Source: Micromonospora avicenniae (GTDB lineage Bacteria; Actinomycetota; Actinomycetes; Mycobacteriales; Micromonosporaceae). Taken from it: a DNA stretch of 64,000 nucleotides. Within the stretch, counting starts at the first letter, position 1, and every line of letters starts with the position of its first letter. This document shows, in pieces, positions 16,290 to 25,578 of this stretch. Location of the stretch: positions 1 to 64,000 of the forward strand of contig NZ_FTNF01000002.1 of NCBI RefSeq assembly GCF_900156065.1. The letters are read 5' to 3'. Both the position numbers and the translations under genes were made by a program. The notes under the pieces were generated by a model. It had not been told where the DNA came from and did no database searches. It was given only the letters and a program-made list of their open reading frames with translations.

Positions 16290-17125
16290 CGACCTTCGAA
16301 AGCCATGATCAGCACGTCCGGTCAGCGGACGGCACGAGCCTGATGGTCCGGGTCACCGGCACCGGCGACCCCGTCGTCCTGGTGCACGGGTCGGGCGGCG
16401 GGTTGCACTCCTGGACCACGGTCGCCGACCGACTCGCTCAGGACCACGAGCTGTGGATGCCGGCCAGGCGCGGATACGGACCGAGTGCGGTTCCAGCCGG
16501 GAGCAAGTCCTTCGCGGACGAGGTCGCCGACCTGGCGGCCGTGATCCAGGCGGCGGGCGCGCCCTCGGGTGAGCGGGTGCACCTCGTCGGAGCCTCCTAC
16601 GGGGCGACCCTGTCGTTGCACACCGCGTTGTCGATCCCAGGCGAGCTGCGGTCACTCGCTCTCTTCGAGCCGCCGCTCTTCGCCGCCGGCCCGCAGACCG
16701 CGCCCCTGCGCGACAGGTACCGAGCCGCCTTCGAACGCGACGACCATCGCGCGATGGCCGCGACGCTGAACGAGGTGACCCGGGTCCCGGCCGAGGTCGT
16801 CGCGGCGCTCGCCGCCGCAGCCGGTGACCGGACCCCCGACCCGGTCGAGGCACGGCGGGCCGCGGTCGGCTGGCTGCACGATCTCGAAGCGCTCGCCGAG
16901 GACGGCACGGAGGTCGGGCGCTGGTCCGCGATAACCGTACCGACCCTGCTCATGCAGGGCGCCGACACCTGGGAGCCGATGCCCACCACGATGCACGCCC
17001 TCGCGGAGGCGATGCCGCTGGCCCGCCGAATCATCTGGCCGGGGCAGTCGCACTTCGTGACCATGACGTCGCCCGACCTGGTGGCGAATGCCCTGCGGGA
17101 GTTCTTCGCCGACATTCCGGCGTAG
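16286..17125 (+). CDS. Alpha/beta hydrolase
   Basis: This 279-residue protein has the alpha/beta-hydrolase core: VVLVHGSGGG oxyanion loop near residue 35, nucleophile elbow GASYG (Ser-104), an Asp in LLMQGADTW and the catalytic His in PGQSHFV near residue 250. It is soluble, with no signal peptide. The GTG at 16286 overlaps the TGA of tetR, with GAGGAG upstream; an earlier in-frame start would lie inside tetR. Being the second gene of a TetR-controlled pair suggests an inducible esterase or lactonase that removes a small molecule. The substrate is not evident. Confidence 0.85.
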   Translation: MTTFESHDQHVRSADGTSLMVRVTGTGDPVVLVHGSGGGLHSWTTVADRLAQDHELWMPARRGYGPSAVPAGSKSFADEVADLAAVIQAAGAPSGERVHLVGASYGATLSLHTALSIPGELRSLALFEPPLFAAGPQTAPLRDRYRAAFERDDHRAMAATLNEVTRVPAEVVAALAAAAGDRTPDPVEARRAAVGWLHDLEALAEDGTEVGRWSAITVPTLLMQGADTWEPMPTTMHALAEAMPLARRIIWPGQSHFVTMTSPDLVANALREFFADIPA

Positions 17126-17214
17126 TCGCGAAGGTCATCTCGAGATCCCTGAAGTCGGGCAATCCAGATGCCCGGGACAGCCCGGCATCAAGGAAGACGA
17201 GTCGCTCAAGGCAG

Positions 17215-17256
17215 GGGCCCCGTCGCCGCCGGCGCATCCGGCAGGGCGGCGGGGCC
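17215..17256 (+). terminator. Likely terminator of the tetR-hydrolase unit
   Basis: GGCCCCGTCGCCGCC (from about 17216) and GGCGGCGGGGCC (17245-17256) can pair across a 14-base loop with one small bulge. A pyrimidine-rich CTCTTCCGCT follows. It lies about 90 bp after the hydrolase stop. Confidence 0.5.
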
Positions 17257-17351
17257 TCTTCCGCTCTCCGCGACCGCCCACCTCCGCGACCGGCCGCCCT
17301 CCGCGGCCGGCGGCCCGAGCATCCGGGCAGGCCACGGCTGAAAAACAACTA

Positions 17352-17412
17352 TTGACGGCGCCGTGAACGTGCCCTACGGTTCCGTCGAAACGGTTAGTCG
17401 AAACGCTTCGAC
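17352..17412 (+). promoter_or_regulatory. lacI promoter with LacI-family operators
   Basis: TTGACG (17352-17357) and TACGGT (17375-17380) are 17 bp apart. Just downstream, GTCGAAACG occurs twice with a 13-bp period (17384 and 17397). The second copy is part of the near-perfect palindrome GTCGAAACGCTTCGAC (17397-17412), and the first is part of CCGTCGAAACGG. These AAACGnTT-type centres are typical of LacI-family operators and cover the expected transcription start, so repression by the downstream LacI protein is likely. Confidence 0.7.
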
Positions 17413-17446
17413 AGCCGAGTGGGAGCGTGACCAAAGGAGGTGCGCG

Positions 17447-18517
17447 ATGGCAACGATGCATGACGTCGCGCGGCTCGCCCGGGTCTCGGTCAGCACCGTG
17501 TCGTACGTGTTGACCGGCGCGCGCCCCATCTCCCAGGCCACCCGCGACAAGGTGCTCGCGGCCATGACCGAGCTCGGCTACCAGCCCAACGCCATGGCGC
17601 GCGGCCTGGCCAGCCGGCGCAGCCGGATCATCGGCCTGTTGATGCCCATGGACGAACGCGGGCTGGGCGCCACCGAGACGGCCTTCGTGACCGGTGCCGC
17701 CGCCGCGGCCAGCGCCGCCGGCTACCACCTGGTCCTCTCCCCCGTCTGCGACCTCGACGACCTGCGCCGGCTGGCGAGCCAGCGCATGCTCGACGGTGCC
17801 GTGCTGATGGAGGTGCAGGTCGAGGACGCCCGGGTGACCGCGCTCCAGGAGGCCGGGGTGCCGCTGGTGCTGATCGGCCGCACCGGTGACACCACCGGAC
17901 TGTCATACGTGGACATCGACTTCGACCAGACCGTCCGGGAAGCCGTCGACCACCTCGTCGGCCTCGGGCACCGGCGCATCGTCTACGTGAACCACTCGGC
18001 GGCCGCCATCGCGACCGGCTACGGACCGGCCGTACGTACCCGGGACGCCTTCGTCACGGCGATGACCGGCCACGGTCTGGAGCCCGTGATGATCCCGGCG
18101 CAGGACAGCGCGGCCGGCGGGCGGGCGGCGCTGGCCGCGGCGCTCACGGAGGCGCCCGACCTGAGCGCCGTGCTGGTCATGAACGAAAACGCGATCTTCG
18201 GGATCCTCGGCGAACTGACCAACCGTGGCCTCGTCGTCCCGCACGACGTCTCCGTGGTCTCGATGGTGACCTCACCCCAGGTCGCCGAGCTGGCCAATCC
18301 CGCGCTCACCGCGATGACCTCGCCGGGCTCGGCGCTGGGGCGGATCGCCGTCGAGGCGCTGCTGCGCCAGGTGGAGGGCGCGGAGAGCGCCGACCACCAA
18401 CAACTGCTGCCGTGTGCGTTGGAGGTACGGGGCTCGACCTCGCCGGCCGCACGGGAGGCCGTCGTGATCGGCGGCGACCACATCGACCAGACCGGCTCCG
18501 GCCCGCCGGGGATGTGA
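17447..18517 (+). CDS. LacI family regulator of the xyloglucan-oligosaccharide operon
   Basis: The 356-residue protein has the LacI N-terminal helix-turn-helix and hinge (MHDVARLARVSVSTVSYVLTG, then NAMARGLASRRSRIIG). A periplasmic-binding-protein-like sensor domain from about residue 60 carries VPLVLIGR, DFDQTVREAV and LVMNENAIFGIL. The ATG at 17447 has the perfect AAAGGAGG seven bases upstream. It precedes the transporter and glycosidase genes on the same strand by only 80 bp and sits directly after its own operator pair. It should repress the operon until a xyloglucan-derived sugar binds. The ligand, perhaps isoprimeverose or an oligosaccharide, is inferred from the enzymes. Confidence 0.88.
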   Translation: MATMHDVARLARVSVSTVSYVLTGARPISQATRDKVLAAMTELGYQPNAMARGLASRRSRIIGLLMPMDERGLGATETAFVTGAAAAASAAGYHLVLSPVCDLDDLRRLASQRMLDGAVLMEVQVEDARVTALQEAGVPLVLIGRTGDTTGLSYVDIDFDQTVREAVDHLVGLGHRRIVYVNHSAAAIATGYGPAVRTRDAFVTAMTGHGLEPVMIPAQDSAAGGRAALAAALTEAPDLSAVLVMNENAIFGILGELTNRGLVVPHDVSVVSMVTSPQVAELANPALTAMTSPGSALGRIAVEALLRQVEGAESADHQQLLPCALEVRGSTSPAAREAVVIGGDHIDQTGSGPPGM

Positions 18518-18597
18518 CACACGTCGGCCCGCCGCCGCGCTGCCACGCGACGACGGGCCAGGTAAGTACCGGCACGATACTCACCAGGAGGATAGCA

Positions 18598-19905
18598 ATG
18601 GGGCGATTCCGTAGGGTGATCGCTGCGGTCGCACTGGCCGCCACGGCGGCGACGACGCTCGCCGCGTGCGGCGGCAGCGACGAGGGCGGCGACGGCAGCG
18701 ATGCCAAGACCCTCAAGCTCTGGCACTACGAGAGCGAGAACAGCGCGATGGGGATCGCCTGGGACCGCGCGATCCAGATCTTCAAGGACGAGCACCCGGG
18801 CGTCGAGGTGCAGTTCGAACGCAAGGCGTTCGAGCAGATCCAGCAGAACGCCGGCATGATCATCAACTCGTCCGAGGGCCCGGACCTGATGGAGTACAAC
18901 AAGGGCAACGCGACCGCGGGCCTGCTCTCCTCCCAGGGACTGCTCACCGACCTGAGCGCCGAGGCGACCAAGCGCGGCTGGGACAAGGAACTCAGCCCCA
19001 GCCTGCAGACCACCGCCCGCTACAGCGACAAGGGCGTGATGGGCTCGGGCAACTGGTACGGCGTGCCGAACTACGGCGAGTACGTCATGGTCTATTACAA
19101 CAAGGACCTCTTCGACAAGTACGGCGTCAAGGTGCCGACCACGCTCGACGAGATGACCACGGCGATGGACACCTTCGTCGGCAAGGGTGTCACCCCGCTG
19201 GCCGAGGCCGGCGCCGAGTACCCGGCCGGTCAGCTCTTCTACCAGCTGGCGCTCTCCAAGGCCGACCGGAAGTTCGTCGACGACTACCAGCTCTACAAGA
19301 ACCCGGTGGACTTCAAGGCCGACCCGCTGAAGTACGGCGCGGAGGCCTTCGCCGACTGGGTGAACAAGGGCTACGTCGCCAAGGACTCGGCGAGCCTCAA
19401 GGCCGAGGACATGGGCACCGCCTTCATCTCCGGCAAGGCGCCGATGATCGTCTCCGGCAGCTGGTGGTACGGCCGGTTCAAGGACGAGATCAAGTTCAAC
19501 TGGGACTCCTTCCTGTTCCCCGGCAACAAGTTCCACGCGGGCTCGTCGGGCAACCTCTGGGTGGTTCCGACCAACAGCAAGGCCAAGAGCCTGGCGTACG
19601 ACTTCATCGACATCACCCTGCGCCCGGAGATCCAGGCGCTGATCGGCAACAACGGTGGTGTTCCGGTTGCCGCTGACCCGTCGAAGATCACCGACCCGAA
19701 GAACAAGAAGCTGATCGAGAACTTCAACGTGATCAGCCAGCAGGACGGTCTGGCCTTCTACCCGGACTGGCCGGTGCCCGGCTACTACGACGTGCTGGTG
19801 TCCGGATTCCAGGGTCTGATCAACGGGTCCAAGAAGCCCGACCAGGTACTCGACGCGATCGCCAAGCCGTACGACGACGGCGTCAAGGAGATCACCGGCA
19901 AGTGA
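18598..19905 (+). CDS. ABC transporter sugar-binding lipoprotein
   Basis: This 435-residue extracytoplasmic solute-binding protein (family 1, MalE-like) begins with a lipoprotein signal: basic GRFRR, a hydrophobic Ala/Thr stretch and the lipobox LAAC. The mature part starts LKLWHYESEN and contains GTAFISGKAPMIVSGSWW and NLWVVPTNSKAK, typical of oligosaccharide binders. AGGAGG precedes the ATG at 18598. It delivers substrate to the two permeases downstream. No ATPase gene is present in the operon, so a shared MsiK-type ATPase encoded elsewhere is expected. A large hairpin after the gene (19908-19955) probably raises its expression relative to the permeases. Confidence 0.9.
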   Translation: MGRFRRVIAAVALAATAATTLAACGGSDEGGDGSDAKTLKLWHYESENSAMGIAWDRAIQIFKDEHPGVEVQFERKAFEQIQQNAGMIINSSEGPDLMEYNKGNATAGLLSSQGLLTDLSAEATKRGWDKELSPSLQTTARYSDKGVMGSGNWYGVPNYGEYVMVYYNKDLFDKYGVKVPTTLDEMTTAMDTFVGKGVTPLAEAGAEYPAGQLFYQLALSKADRKFVDDYQLYKNPVDFKADPLKYGAEAFADWVNKGYVAKDSASLKAEDMGTAFISGKAPMIVSGSWWYGRFKDEIKFNWDSFLFPGNKFHAGSSGNLWVVPTNSKAKSLAYDFIDITLRPEIQALIGNNGGVPVAADPSKITDPKNKKLIENFNVISQQDGLAFYPDWPVPGYYDVLVSGFQGLINGSKKPDQVLDAIAKPYDDGVKEITGK

Positions 19906-19907
19906 CA

Positions 19908-19955
19908 CGGCGAGGGGTGGGCGCGCCCGGCACGACCGGGTCGCCCACCCCGCCG
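19908..19955 (+). terminator. Intercistronic hairpin after the binding-protein gene
   Basis: CGGC, GGGGTGGGCG and CCCGG on the left pair with CCGGG, CGCCCACCCC and GCCG on the right, with a five-base loop CACGA and a small bulge. Such stem-loops between a solute-binding gene and its permease genes usually protect the upstream message or partly terminate transcription. Confidence 0.6.
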
Positions 19956-19968
19956 GGAAGGATCTCCC

Positions 19969-20940
19969 ATGGCACTCTCGGAGACCGTGGCCGGCCCGGA
20001 ACGGCCCGCCACCTCCACCGAACCCACCCCGACCGGCCGGAAGCGCCGTAGCGGCAACGCCGGATACTGGCTCTACCTGCTGCCCGGCGCGGTGCTCTTC
20101 ATCCTGGTCATCGGCGCGCCGCTGGTCGGCACCATCTACCTCTCGCTGACCAAGTGGTCCGGCGTCGGCGATCCCACCTTCATCGGCCTGGCGAACTACC
20201 GCAACCTGCTGCACGACGAGGTGTTCTGGACGTCGTTCAAGAACACCCTCGCGATGATCATCGCGATGGTCGTGGTGCCGACCCTGGTCGGGCTGGTGCT
20301 CGCCGCCGCGCTCTTCGACGTCATCGGGCGCAAGTTCAAGCCACGGACCGCCGCCGCGCTGCGCGCCGCCTTCTACCTGCCGCAGGTGCTGCCGGTCGTG
20401 GTGGCCGGCATCGTCTGGGGCTGGATCCTGCGCCCGGACGGCGCGTTCAACAGCCTGCTCGACGCGGTCGGCCTCGGCGCGCTGCGGCACGACTGGCTCG
20501 GCGACCCGAACACCGCCATGCCCAGCGTGATGGCGGTGATGATCTGGGTGCAGATCGGCTACCCGGTGGTCGTCTTCATGGCGGCGCTGCAACGGGTCGA
20601 CCCCGAACTGTACGAGGCCGCCGAGGTCGACGGCGCCAACTGGTTCCGCCGGTTCCGGGCCATCACCCTGGCGCAGATCCGGCCCGAGACCTTCGTAGTG
20701 GCGCTGACGTGCACCATCGCGGCGCTGAAGGTGTTCGGCCCGGTGTTCGCGCTGACCCGTGGCGGGCCGGAGAACACGACAAACGTGCCGTCGTACTTCG
20801 CCTACTACACGTTCTTCAAGAAGCTGCAGGTCGGCTACGGCTCCGCGATCTCCACCGTGCTCACCCTGATCATCATCGTGGTGGCCGTGGTGTTCATCTG
20901 GTTGCAGTACCGCAGCGAGCGCCAGGACCGGGGGGTCTGA
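19969..20940 (+). CDS. Sugar ABC transporter permease (MalF/UgpA type)
   Basis: This 323-residue inner membrane protein has about six transmembrane helices and the EAA loop LYEAAEVDGANWFRRF near residue 220, the contact site for the ATPase. The first helix is GAVLFILVIGAPLVGTIYLSL. GGAAGGA precedes the ATG. It ends one base before the start of the second permease and forms the translocation pore with it. Confidence 0.92.
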   Translation: MALSETVAGPERPATSTEPTPTGRKRRSGNAGYWLYLLPGAVLFILVIGAPLVGTIYLSLTKWSGVGDPTFIGLANYRNLLHDEVFWTSFKNTLAMIIAMVVVPTLVGLVLAAALFDVIGRKFKPRTAAALRAAFYLPQVLPVVVAGIVWGWILRPDGAFNSLLDAVGLGALRHDWLGDPNTAMPSVMAVMIWVQIGYPVVVFMAALQRVDPELYEAAEVDGANWFRRFRAITLAQIRPETFVVALTCTIAALKVFGPVFALTRGGPENTTNVPSYFAYYTFFKKLQVGYGSAISTVLTLIIIVVAVVFIWLQYRSERQDRGV

Positions 20941-20941
20941 C

Positions 20942-21835
20942 ATGACCGTCACGCTCACACCGGCCGAGAACGCGGTGACCCCGCGCCGGCCGCAGCCCGC
21001 CCGAGACCGGCACCACCGCGGCGCGAGCCGCTGGATCGTCCTCGTCCTGGTCACCCTCGGCGCGCTCGCCATGCTGGTGCCGTTCGTGTTCATGCTGCTG
21101 AACGCGTTCAAGTCGCCCGGCGACTACTCGTCGGGCGGTCCGCTGAGCTGGCCCTCGGAGTTCTACACCAAGGGCCTGCGCAACTACTGGACCCAGGTCA
21201 ACTTCCCGCTGAAGCTGTGGAACTCGGCGCTCATCGCCGGCTCCGTCGCGGTGCTCGGCGTCGTCGTGTCGCTGCTCAACGCGTACGCCCTGGGCATCGG
21301 CCGGGTCCGCGGCCGGCTCTGGATCGTGGGGCTCTTCCTGCTGGCGAACATGCTGCCGCAGGAGGCGCTGATCTACCCGCTCTACTACGTGGCGAAGCAG
21401 ATCGGCCTCTACAACACCCAACTCTCGGTGATCATCATCTTCACCGTCATCCAGAGCGCGTTCGGCACCTACCTGCTCGCCTCCGTGCTCGGCACCTTCC
21501 CCCGCTCGCTGCTCGAGGCGGCGGCCCTGGACGGTGCGGGCAAGTGGAAGATCCTGTGGCGGGTGGTCTTCCCCAACCTGAGGCCGACCCTCGCGGTGCT
21601 GCTCATCTTCTTCTTCATTTGGACCTGGAACGAGTTCCTGATCCCGCTGGTGATGCTCATCGACAACTCCACGCAGACCATCCCGGTCGCGCTGGCGTCG
21701 TTGCAGGGCGACCGGCTGATGGACGCCCCGACCACCAACGCGGGCGCGCTGATCAGCCTGGTGCCGGCCATCCTCTTCTTCCTCATCTTCCAGCGCACCC
21801 TCTCGCGCGGCATCACGGCAGGAGCCGAGAAGTGA
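20942..21835 (+). CDS. Sugar ABC transporter permease (MalG/UgpE type)
   Basis: This 297-residue permease has six predicted helices and the EAA loop LLEAAALDGAGKWKIL near residue 195. It carries the MalG-type features PFVFMLLNAFKS near the N-terminus and a C-terminal [15 protein letters not shown]. It follows its partner permease by one base, and its stop overlaps the start of the alpha-xylosidase gene (GTGA). This ties uptake to intracellular hydrolysis. Confidence 0.92.
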   Translation: MTVTLTPAENAVTPRRPQPARDRHHRGASRWIVLVLVTLGALAMLVPFVFMLLNAFKSPGDYSSGGPLSWPSEFYTKGLRNYWTQVNFPLKLWNSALIAGSVAVLGVVVSLLNAYALGIGRVRGRLWIVGLFLLANMLPQEALIYPLYYVAKQIGLYNTQLSVIIIFTVIQSAFGTYLLASVLGTFPRSLLEAAALDGAGKWKILWRVVFPNLRPTLAVLLIFFFIWTWNEFLIPLVMLIDNSTQTIPVALASLQGDRLMDAPTTNAGALISLVPAILFFLIFQRTLSRGITAGAEK

Positions 21836-24063
21836 AGTTCACCGACGGTTACTGGCAACTGCGACCCGGTGTCACCGTGCTGCGCCCCGGCGCCGTGGAG
21901 TCGGTCGAGCCGGAGGAGCGGAGTCTCACCGTCTTCGCCCCCACCGGCCGGATCACCAGTCGCGGCGACACCCTCAACCGCCCGGTCGTCACCGTACGGT
22001 TCTCCTCACCCGCCGACGGGGTCATCGGCGTCACCATCGCCCACCACCTCGGCGAGCCGACGAGGCTGCCCCGGTTCGAGGTGGCCGCCGGTGACGAGCA
22101 TCCGGTCAAGGTCGACGTCGCCGAGCACAGCGCGACGGTGACGAGCGGCGACCTGAGCGCCCGGATCGCGCTGGTCGACGGCTGGCAGGTCGACTTCCTG
22201 CACGGCGACCGGCTGCTGACCTCCTCCACGGCGCGCAGCATCGGCGTCGTCACCGACGCCGACGGCCGCGAGTACGTGCACGAGCGGCTCGGGCTCGACG
22301 TGGGCGAGACCGTGTACGGGCTGGGCGAGCGGTTCGGCGCGTTCGTCAAGAACGGCCAGGTCGTCGACATCTGGAACGCCGACGGCGGCACCGCCAGCGA
22401 GCAGGCGTACAAGAACGTGCCGTTCTACCTCAGCAGCCGTGGCTACGGGGTCTTCGTCGACCACCCCGAGCACGTCTCGTTCGAGGTCGGGTCGGAGGTG
22501 GTGACGCAGAACCAGTTCAGCGTCGAGGGTCAGACGCTCACCTACTACCTGATCGACGGCCCCACCCCGAAGGACGTGCTGCGGCGCTACACCGCGTTGA
22601 CCGGCCGGCCGGCCCGGGTACCGGCCTGGTCGTACGGGTTGTGGTTGTCGACGTCTTTCACCACCTCGTACGACGAGAAGACCGTCACCGAGTTCATCGA
22701 CGGGATGGCCGAACGGGACCTGCCGTTGTCGGTCTTCCACTTCGACTGCTTCTGGATGCGGCAGTTCCACTGGGTCGACTTCGTCTGGGACCCGGCGACC
22801 TTCCCCGACCCGGAGGGCATGCTGCGCCGACTGCACGAGCGTGGCCTGAAGGTGTGCGTCTGGATCAACCCGTACATCGCGCAGCGCTCGTACCTGTTCG
22901 AGGAGGGCCGCCGCCACGGCTACCTGGTCCGCCGGGCGGACGGGTCGGTCTGGCAGTGGGACAAGTGGCAGGCCGGCATGGCGCTGGTGGACTTCACCAA
23001 CCCGGACGCGGTCGCCTGGTTCACCGGCAAGCTCAAGGCGCTGCTCGACATGGGCGTCGACTGCTTCAAGACCGACTTCGGTGAGCGCATCCCGACCGAC
23101 GTGGTCTGGCACGACGGCTCCGACCCGCAGCGCATGCACAACTACTACACCCACCTCTACAACAAGGCGGTCTTCGAACTGCTGGAGACCGAGCGCGGGG
23201 AGGGCGAGGCAGTGCTCTTCGCCCGGTCGGCCACCGCCGGCGGGCAGCAGTTCCCGGTGCACTGGGGCGGCGACTGCGAGTCCACGTTCGTGGCGATGGC
23301 CGAGTCCCTGCGCGGCGGGCTGTCGCTGGCCGCGTCCGGGTTCGGCTACTGGAGCCACGACATCGGCGGCTTCGAGGGCACCCCCGACCCGGCGGTGTTC
23401 AAGCGGTGGGTCGCGTTCGGACTGCTCTCCTCGCACTCGCGGCTGCACGGCTCCGGCTCGTACCGGGTGCCGTGGGCGTTCGACGACGAGGCCGTCGACG
23501 TGCTGCGGCACTTCACCCGGCTCAAGATGAGCCTGATGCCGTACCTCGCGGCGGTAGCCGAGGAGGCGCACCGCGACGGCGTGCCCATGATGCGGCCGAT
23601 GGTGCTGGAGTTCCCGGACGACCCGACCGCGGCGTACCTCGACCGGCAGTACATGCTCGGTCCCGACGTCCTCGTGGCGCCGGTGATGAGCGCCGACGGG
23701 GAGGTGACGTTCTATGTGCCGGCCGGCACCTGGACCCACCTCGTGACCGGCGAGCAGCTCACCGGTCCGGCGTGGTTCACCGAGAGGCACGAGTTCGACA
23801 GCCTGCCCGTGCTGGCCCGGCCCGGCGCGGTGATCCCGTTCGGGAACCGCACCGACCGGCCGGACTACGACTGGGCCGACGGCGTACGCCTGCGGCTCTT
23901 CGCACCGACCGAGGGCCAGCGGACCCGGGTACGGGTGCCGTCGCCCGGGAACGGGCCGGCCGCCGAGTTCGAGGTGCGCTACGCGGACGGCGCGGCCGTC
24001 GCCGAACTGGTGGCGGGAGAGTCGATGGGACACCACTGCGAGATCCAGGGAGTACAGCGATGA
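21832..24063 (+). CDS. yicI: GH31 alpha-xylosidase (YicI type)
   Basis: The 743-residue protein is very close to E. coli YicI along its length: FHFDCFWM, then [12 protein letters not shown] with the catalytic nucleophile Asp-415 (YicI 416). Next come HWGGDCEST with acid/base Asp-481 (YicI 482), [11 protein letters not shown] and [16 protein letters not shown]. YicI removes alpha-1,6-linked xylose from xyloglucan oligosaccharides and isoprimeverose. It has no signal peptide, so it is cytoplasmic and works after import. The GTG at 21832 overlaps the permease stop, with GGAG upstream. Its stop overlaps the beta-glucosidase start. Confidence 0.92.
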   Translation: MKFTDGYWQLRPGVTVLRPGAVESVEPEERSLTVFAPTGRITSRGDTLNRPVVTVRFSSPADGVIGVTIAHHLGEPTRLPRFEVAAGDEHPVKVDVAEHSATVTSGDLSARIALVDGWQVDFLHGDRLLTSSTARSIGVVTDADGREYVHERLGLDVGETVYGLGERFGAFVKNGQVVDIWNADGGTASEQAYKNVPFYLSSRGYGVFVDHPEHVSFEVGSEVVTQNQFSVEGQTLTYYLIDGPTPKDVLRRYTALTGRPARVPAWSYGLWLSTSFTTSYDEKTVTEFIDGMAERDLPLSVFHFDCFWMRQFHWVDFVWDPATFPDPEGMLRRLHERGLKVCVWINPYIAQRSYLFEEGRRHGYLVRRADGSVWQWDKWQAGMALVDFTNPDAVAWFTGKLKALLDMGVDCFKTDFGERIPTDVVWHDGSDPQRMHNYYTHLYNKAVFELLETERGEGEAVLFARSATAGGQQFPVHWGGDCESTFVAMAESLRGGLSLAASGFGYWSHDIGGFEGTPDPAVFKRWVAFGLLSSHSRLHGSGSYRVPWAFDDEAVDVLRHFTRLKMSLMPYLAAVAEEAHRDGVPMMRPMVLEFPDDPTAAYLDRQYMLGPDVLVAPVMSADGEVTFYVPAGTWTHLVTGEQLTGPAWFTERHEFDSLPVLARPGAVIPFGNRTDRPDYDWADGVRLRLFAPTEGQRTRVRVPSPGNGPAAEFEVRYADGAAVAELVAGESMGHHCEIQGVQR

Positions 24064-25469
24064 CGGGGTACGTCTTTCCCGAGAGCTTCGTCTGGGGGTC
24101 GGCCACCGCCTCGTACCAGATCGAGGGGGCGGCCACCGAGGACGGCCGGGGCCGGTCCATCTGGGACACCTACAGCCACACCCCCGGCCGGACGTTGAAC
24201 GGCGACACCGGTGACGTGGCCGCCGACCACTACCACCGCTGGCGGGAGGACCTGGGGCACATCGCCGACCTTGGCCTGGGCGCGTACCGGTTCTCCATCG
24301 CGTGGCCCCGCGTGCAGCCGGGCGGCTCCGGCAAGTTCAACCAGGCCGGCATCGACTTCTACTCACGCCTCGTCGACGGGCTCCTGGAGCGCGGGGTGCG
24401 CCCGGTGGCGACCATGTACCACTGGGACCTGCCGCAGGAACTGGAGGACGCCGGGGGCTGGGCGTCGCGGGAGACGGCGCTGCGCTTCGAGGAGTACGCG
24501 GCCGGCATCGTCGGGGCGCTGGGCGACCGGGTGCACACCTGGACCACGTTGAACGAGCCGTGGTGCTCCGCGTACCTGGGCTACGCCTCCGGCGTGCACG
24601 CGCCGGGGCGTACCGAGCCGGCGGCGGCGCTGGCCGCGGTGCACCACCTCAACCTCGCGCACGGCCTGGCCGGGCGCGTGGTGCGGGAGACCGCCCCGGC
24701 GGCCGACCTGTCCGTGACGCTGAACCTGCACGTCATCCGCCCGGCGTCCGACTCGGAGGCCGACCGCGACGCGGTACGACGGATCGACGCCCTGGCCAAC
24801 CGCGCCTTCCTCGGCCCGATGCTGGACGGCGCCTACCCCGCCGACTTGCTGACCGACACGGCCTCCGTCACCGACTGGTCGTTCGTGCACGACGGCGACG
24901 AGAAGCTCATCGCGGTGCCGCTGGACGTGCTCGGGGTCAACTACTACTCCAGCACCCTGGTCCGGGCGTGGGACGGGGTGTCGCCCCGCTCCGACGCGGA
25001 CGGGCACGGCAAGTCGGCGGCGACGCCGTGGGTGGCCGCCGACGACGTGGACTTCCTGCCGCAGCCCGGCCCGTACACGGCGATGGGCTGGAACATCGAC
25101 CCGGAGGCGTTCACCGAGCTGCTGCTGCGCCTGCACCGTGAGTACCCGGGCCAGCCGCTGATGATCACCGAGAACGGCGCGGCCTTCGACGACGTGGTGT
25201 CGGCCGACGGCACGATCGCCGACGACCGGCGTATCGACTACCTGCACCGGCACATCGCCGCGGTGGCCGACGCCCGGGCGCAGGGCGCGGACGTGCGTGG
25301 CTACTTCGTCTGGTCGCTCCTGGACAACTTCGAGTGGGGCTACGGCTACGACCGCCGGTTCGGGATCATCCGGGTCGACTACGACACCCAGGTCCGGACC
25401 TGGAAGCAGAGCGCGCACTGGTACAAGCGGCTCGCCGCCACCGGCCGCCTGGAGCCGGCCACGTCCTGA
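24060..25469 (+). CDS. GH1 beta-glucosidase
   Basis: The 469-residue protein shows the full GH1 pattern: [15 protein letters not shown] at the N-terminus, TLNEPW with acid/base Glu-166, ITENG with nucleophile Glu-371, and a C-terminal [12 protein letters not shown]. It is cytoplasmic and should release glucose from the non-reducing end of beta-1,4-glucosides. In sequence with the alpha-xylosidase, this would dismantle xyloglucan oligosaccharides stepwise: xylose off, then glucose off. The ATG overlaps the yicI stop (ATGA). A hairpin at 25509-25541 ends the operon. Confidence 0.93.
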   Translation: MTGYVFPESFVWGSATASYQIEGAATEDGRGRSIWDTYSHTPGRTLNGDTGDVAADHYHRWREDLGHIADLGLGAYRFSIAWPRVQPGGSGKFNQAGIDFYSRLVDGLLERGVRPVATMYHWDLPQELEDAGGWASRETALRFEEYAAGIVGALGDRVHTWTTLNEPWCSAYLGYASGVHAPGRTEPAAALAAVHHLNLAHGLAGRVVRETAPAADLSVTLNLHVIRPASDSEADRDAVRRIDALANRAFLGPMLDGAYPADLLTDTASVTDWSFVHDGDEKLIAVPLDVLGVNYYSSTLVRAWDGVSPRSDADGHGKSAATPWVAADDVDFLPQPGPYTAMGWNIDPEAFTELLLRLHREYPGQPLMITENGAAFDDVVSADGTIADDRRIDYLHRHIAAVADARAQGADVRGYFVWSLLDNFEWGYGYDRRFGIIRVDYDTQVRTWKQSAHWYKRLAATGRLEPATS

Positions 25470-25508
25470 CCGCGGCCGTGGTCGGCTGACGACCACGAGG
25501 GTTCGGAC

Positions 25509-25541
25509 GCGGGATGCCGTGCGAGTGGCACGGCATCCCGC
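25509..25541. terminator. Bidirectional terminator hairpin
   Basis: GCGGGATGCCGTGC (25509-25522) and GCACGGCATCCCGC (25528-25541) form a perfect 14-bp stem with a GAGTG loop. It lies between the convergent ends of the beta-glucosidase and the oxidoreductase genes. Confidence 0.75.
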
Positions 25542-25578
25542 GGGTGGACCTATCCCGCCGGCGGGCGTGACGCGCCGG

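Noticed and set aside
18019..21111. A 1030-codon minus-strand frame opposite the LacI operon
   Set aside because: It overlaps three genes with strong motifs and reads as low-complexity His/Arg/Asp-rich sequence, so it is an antisense artefact.
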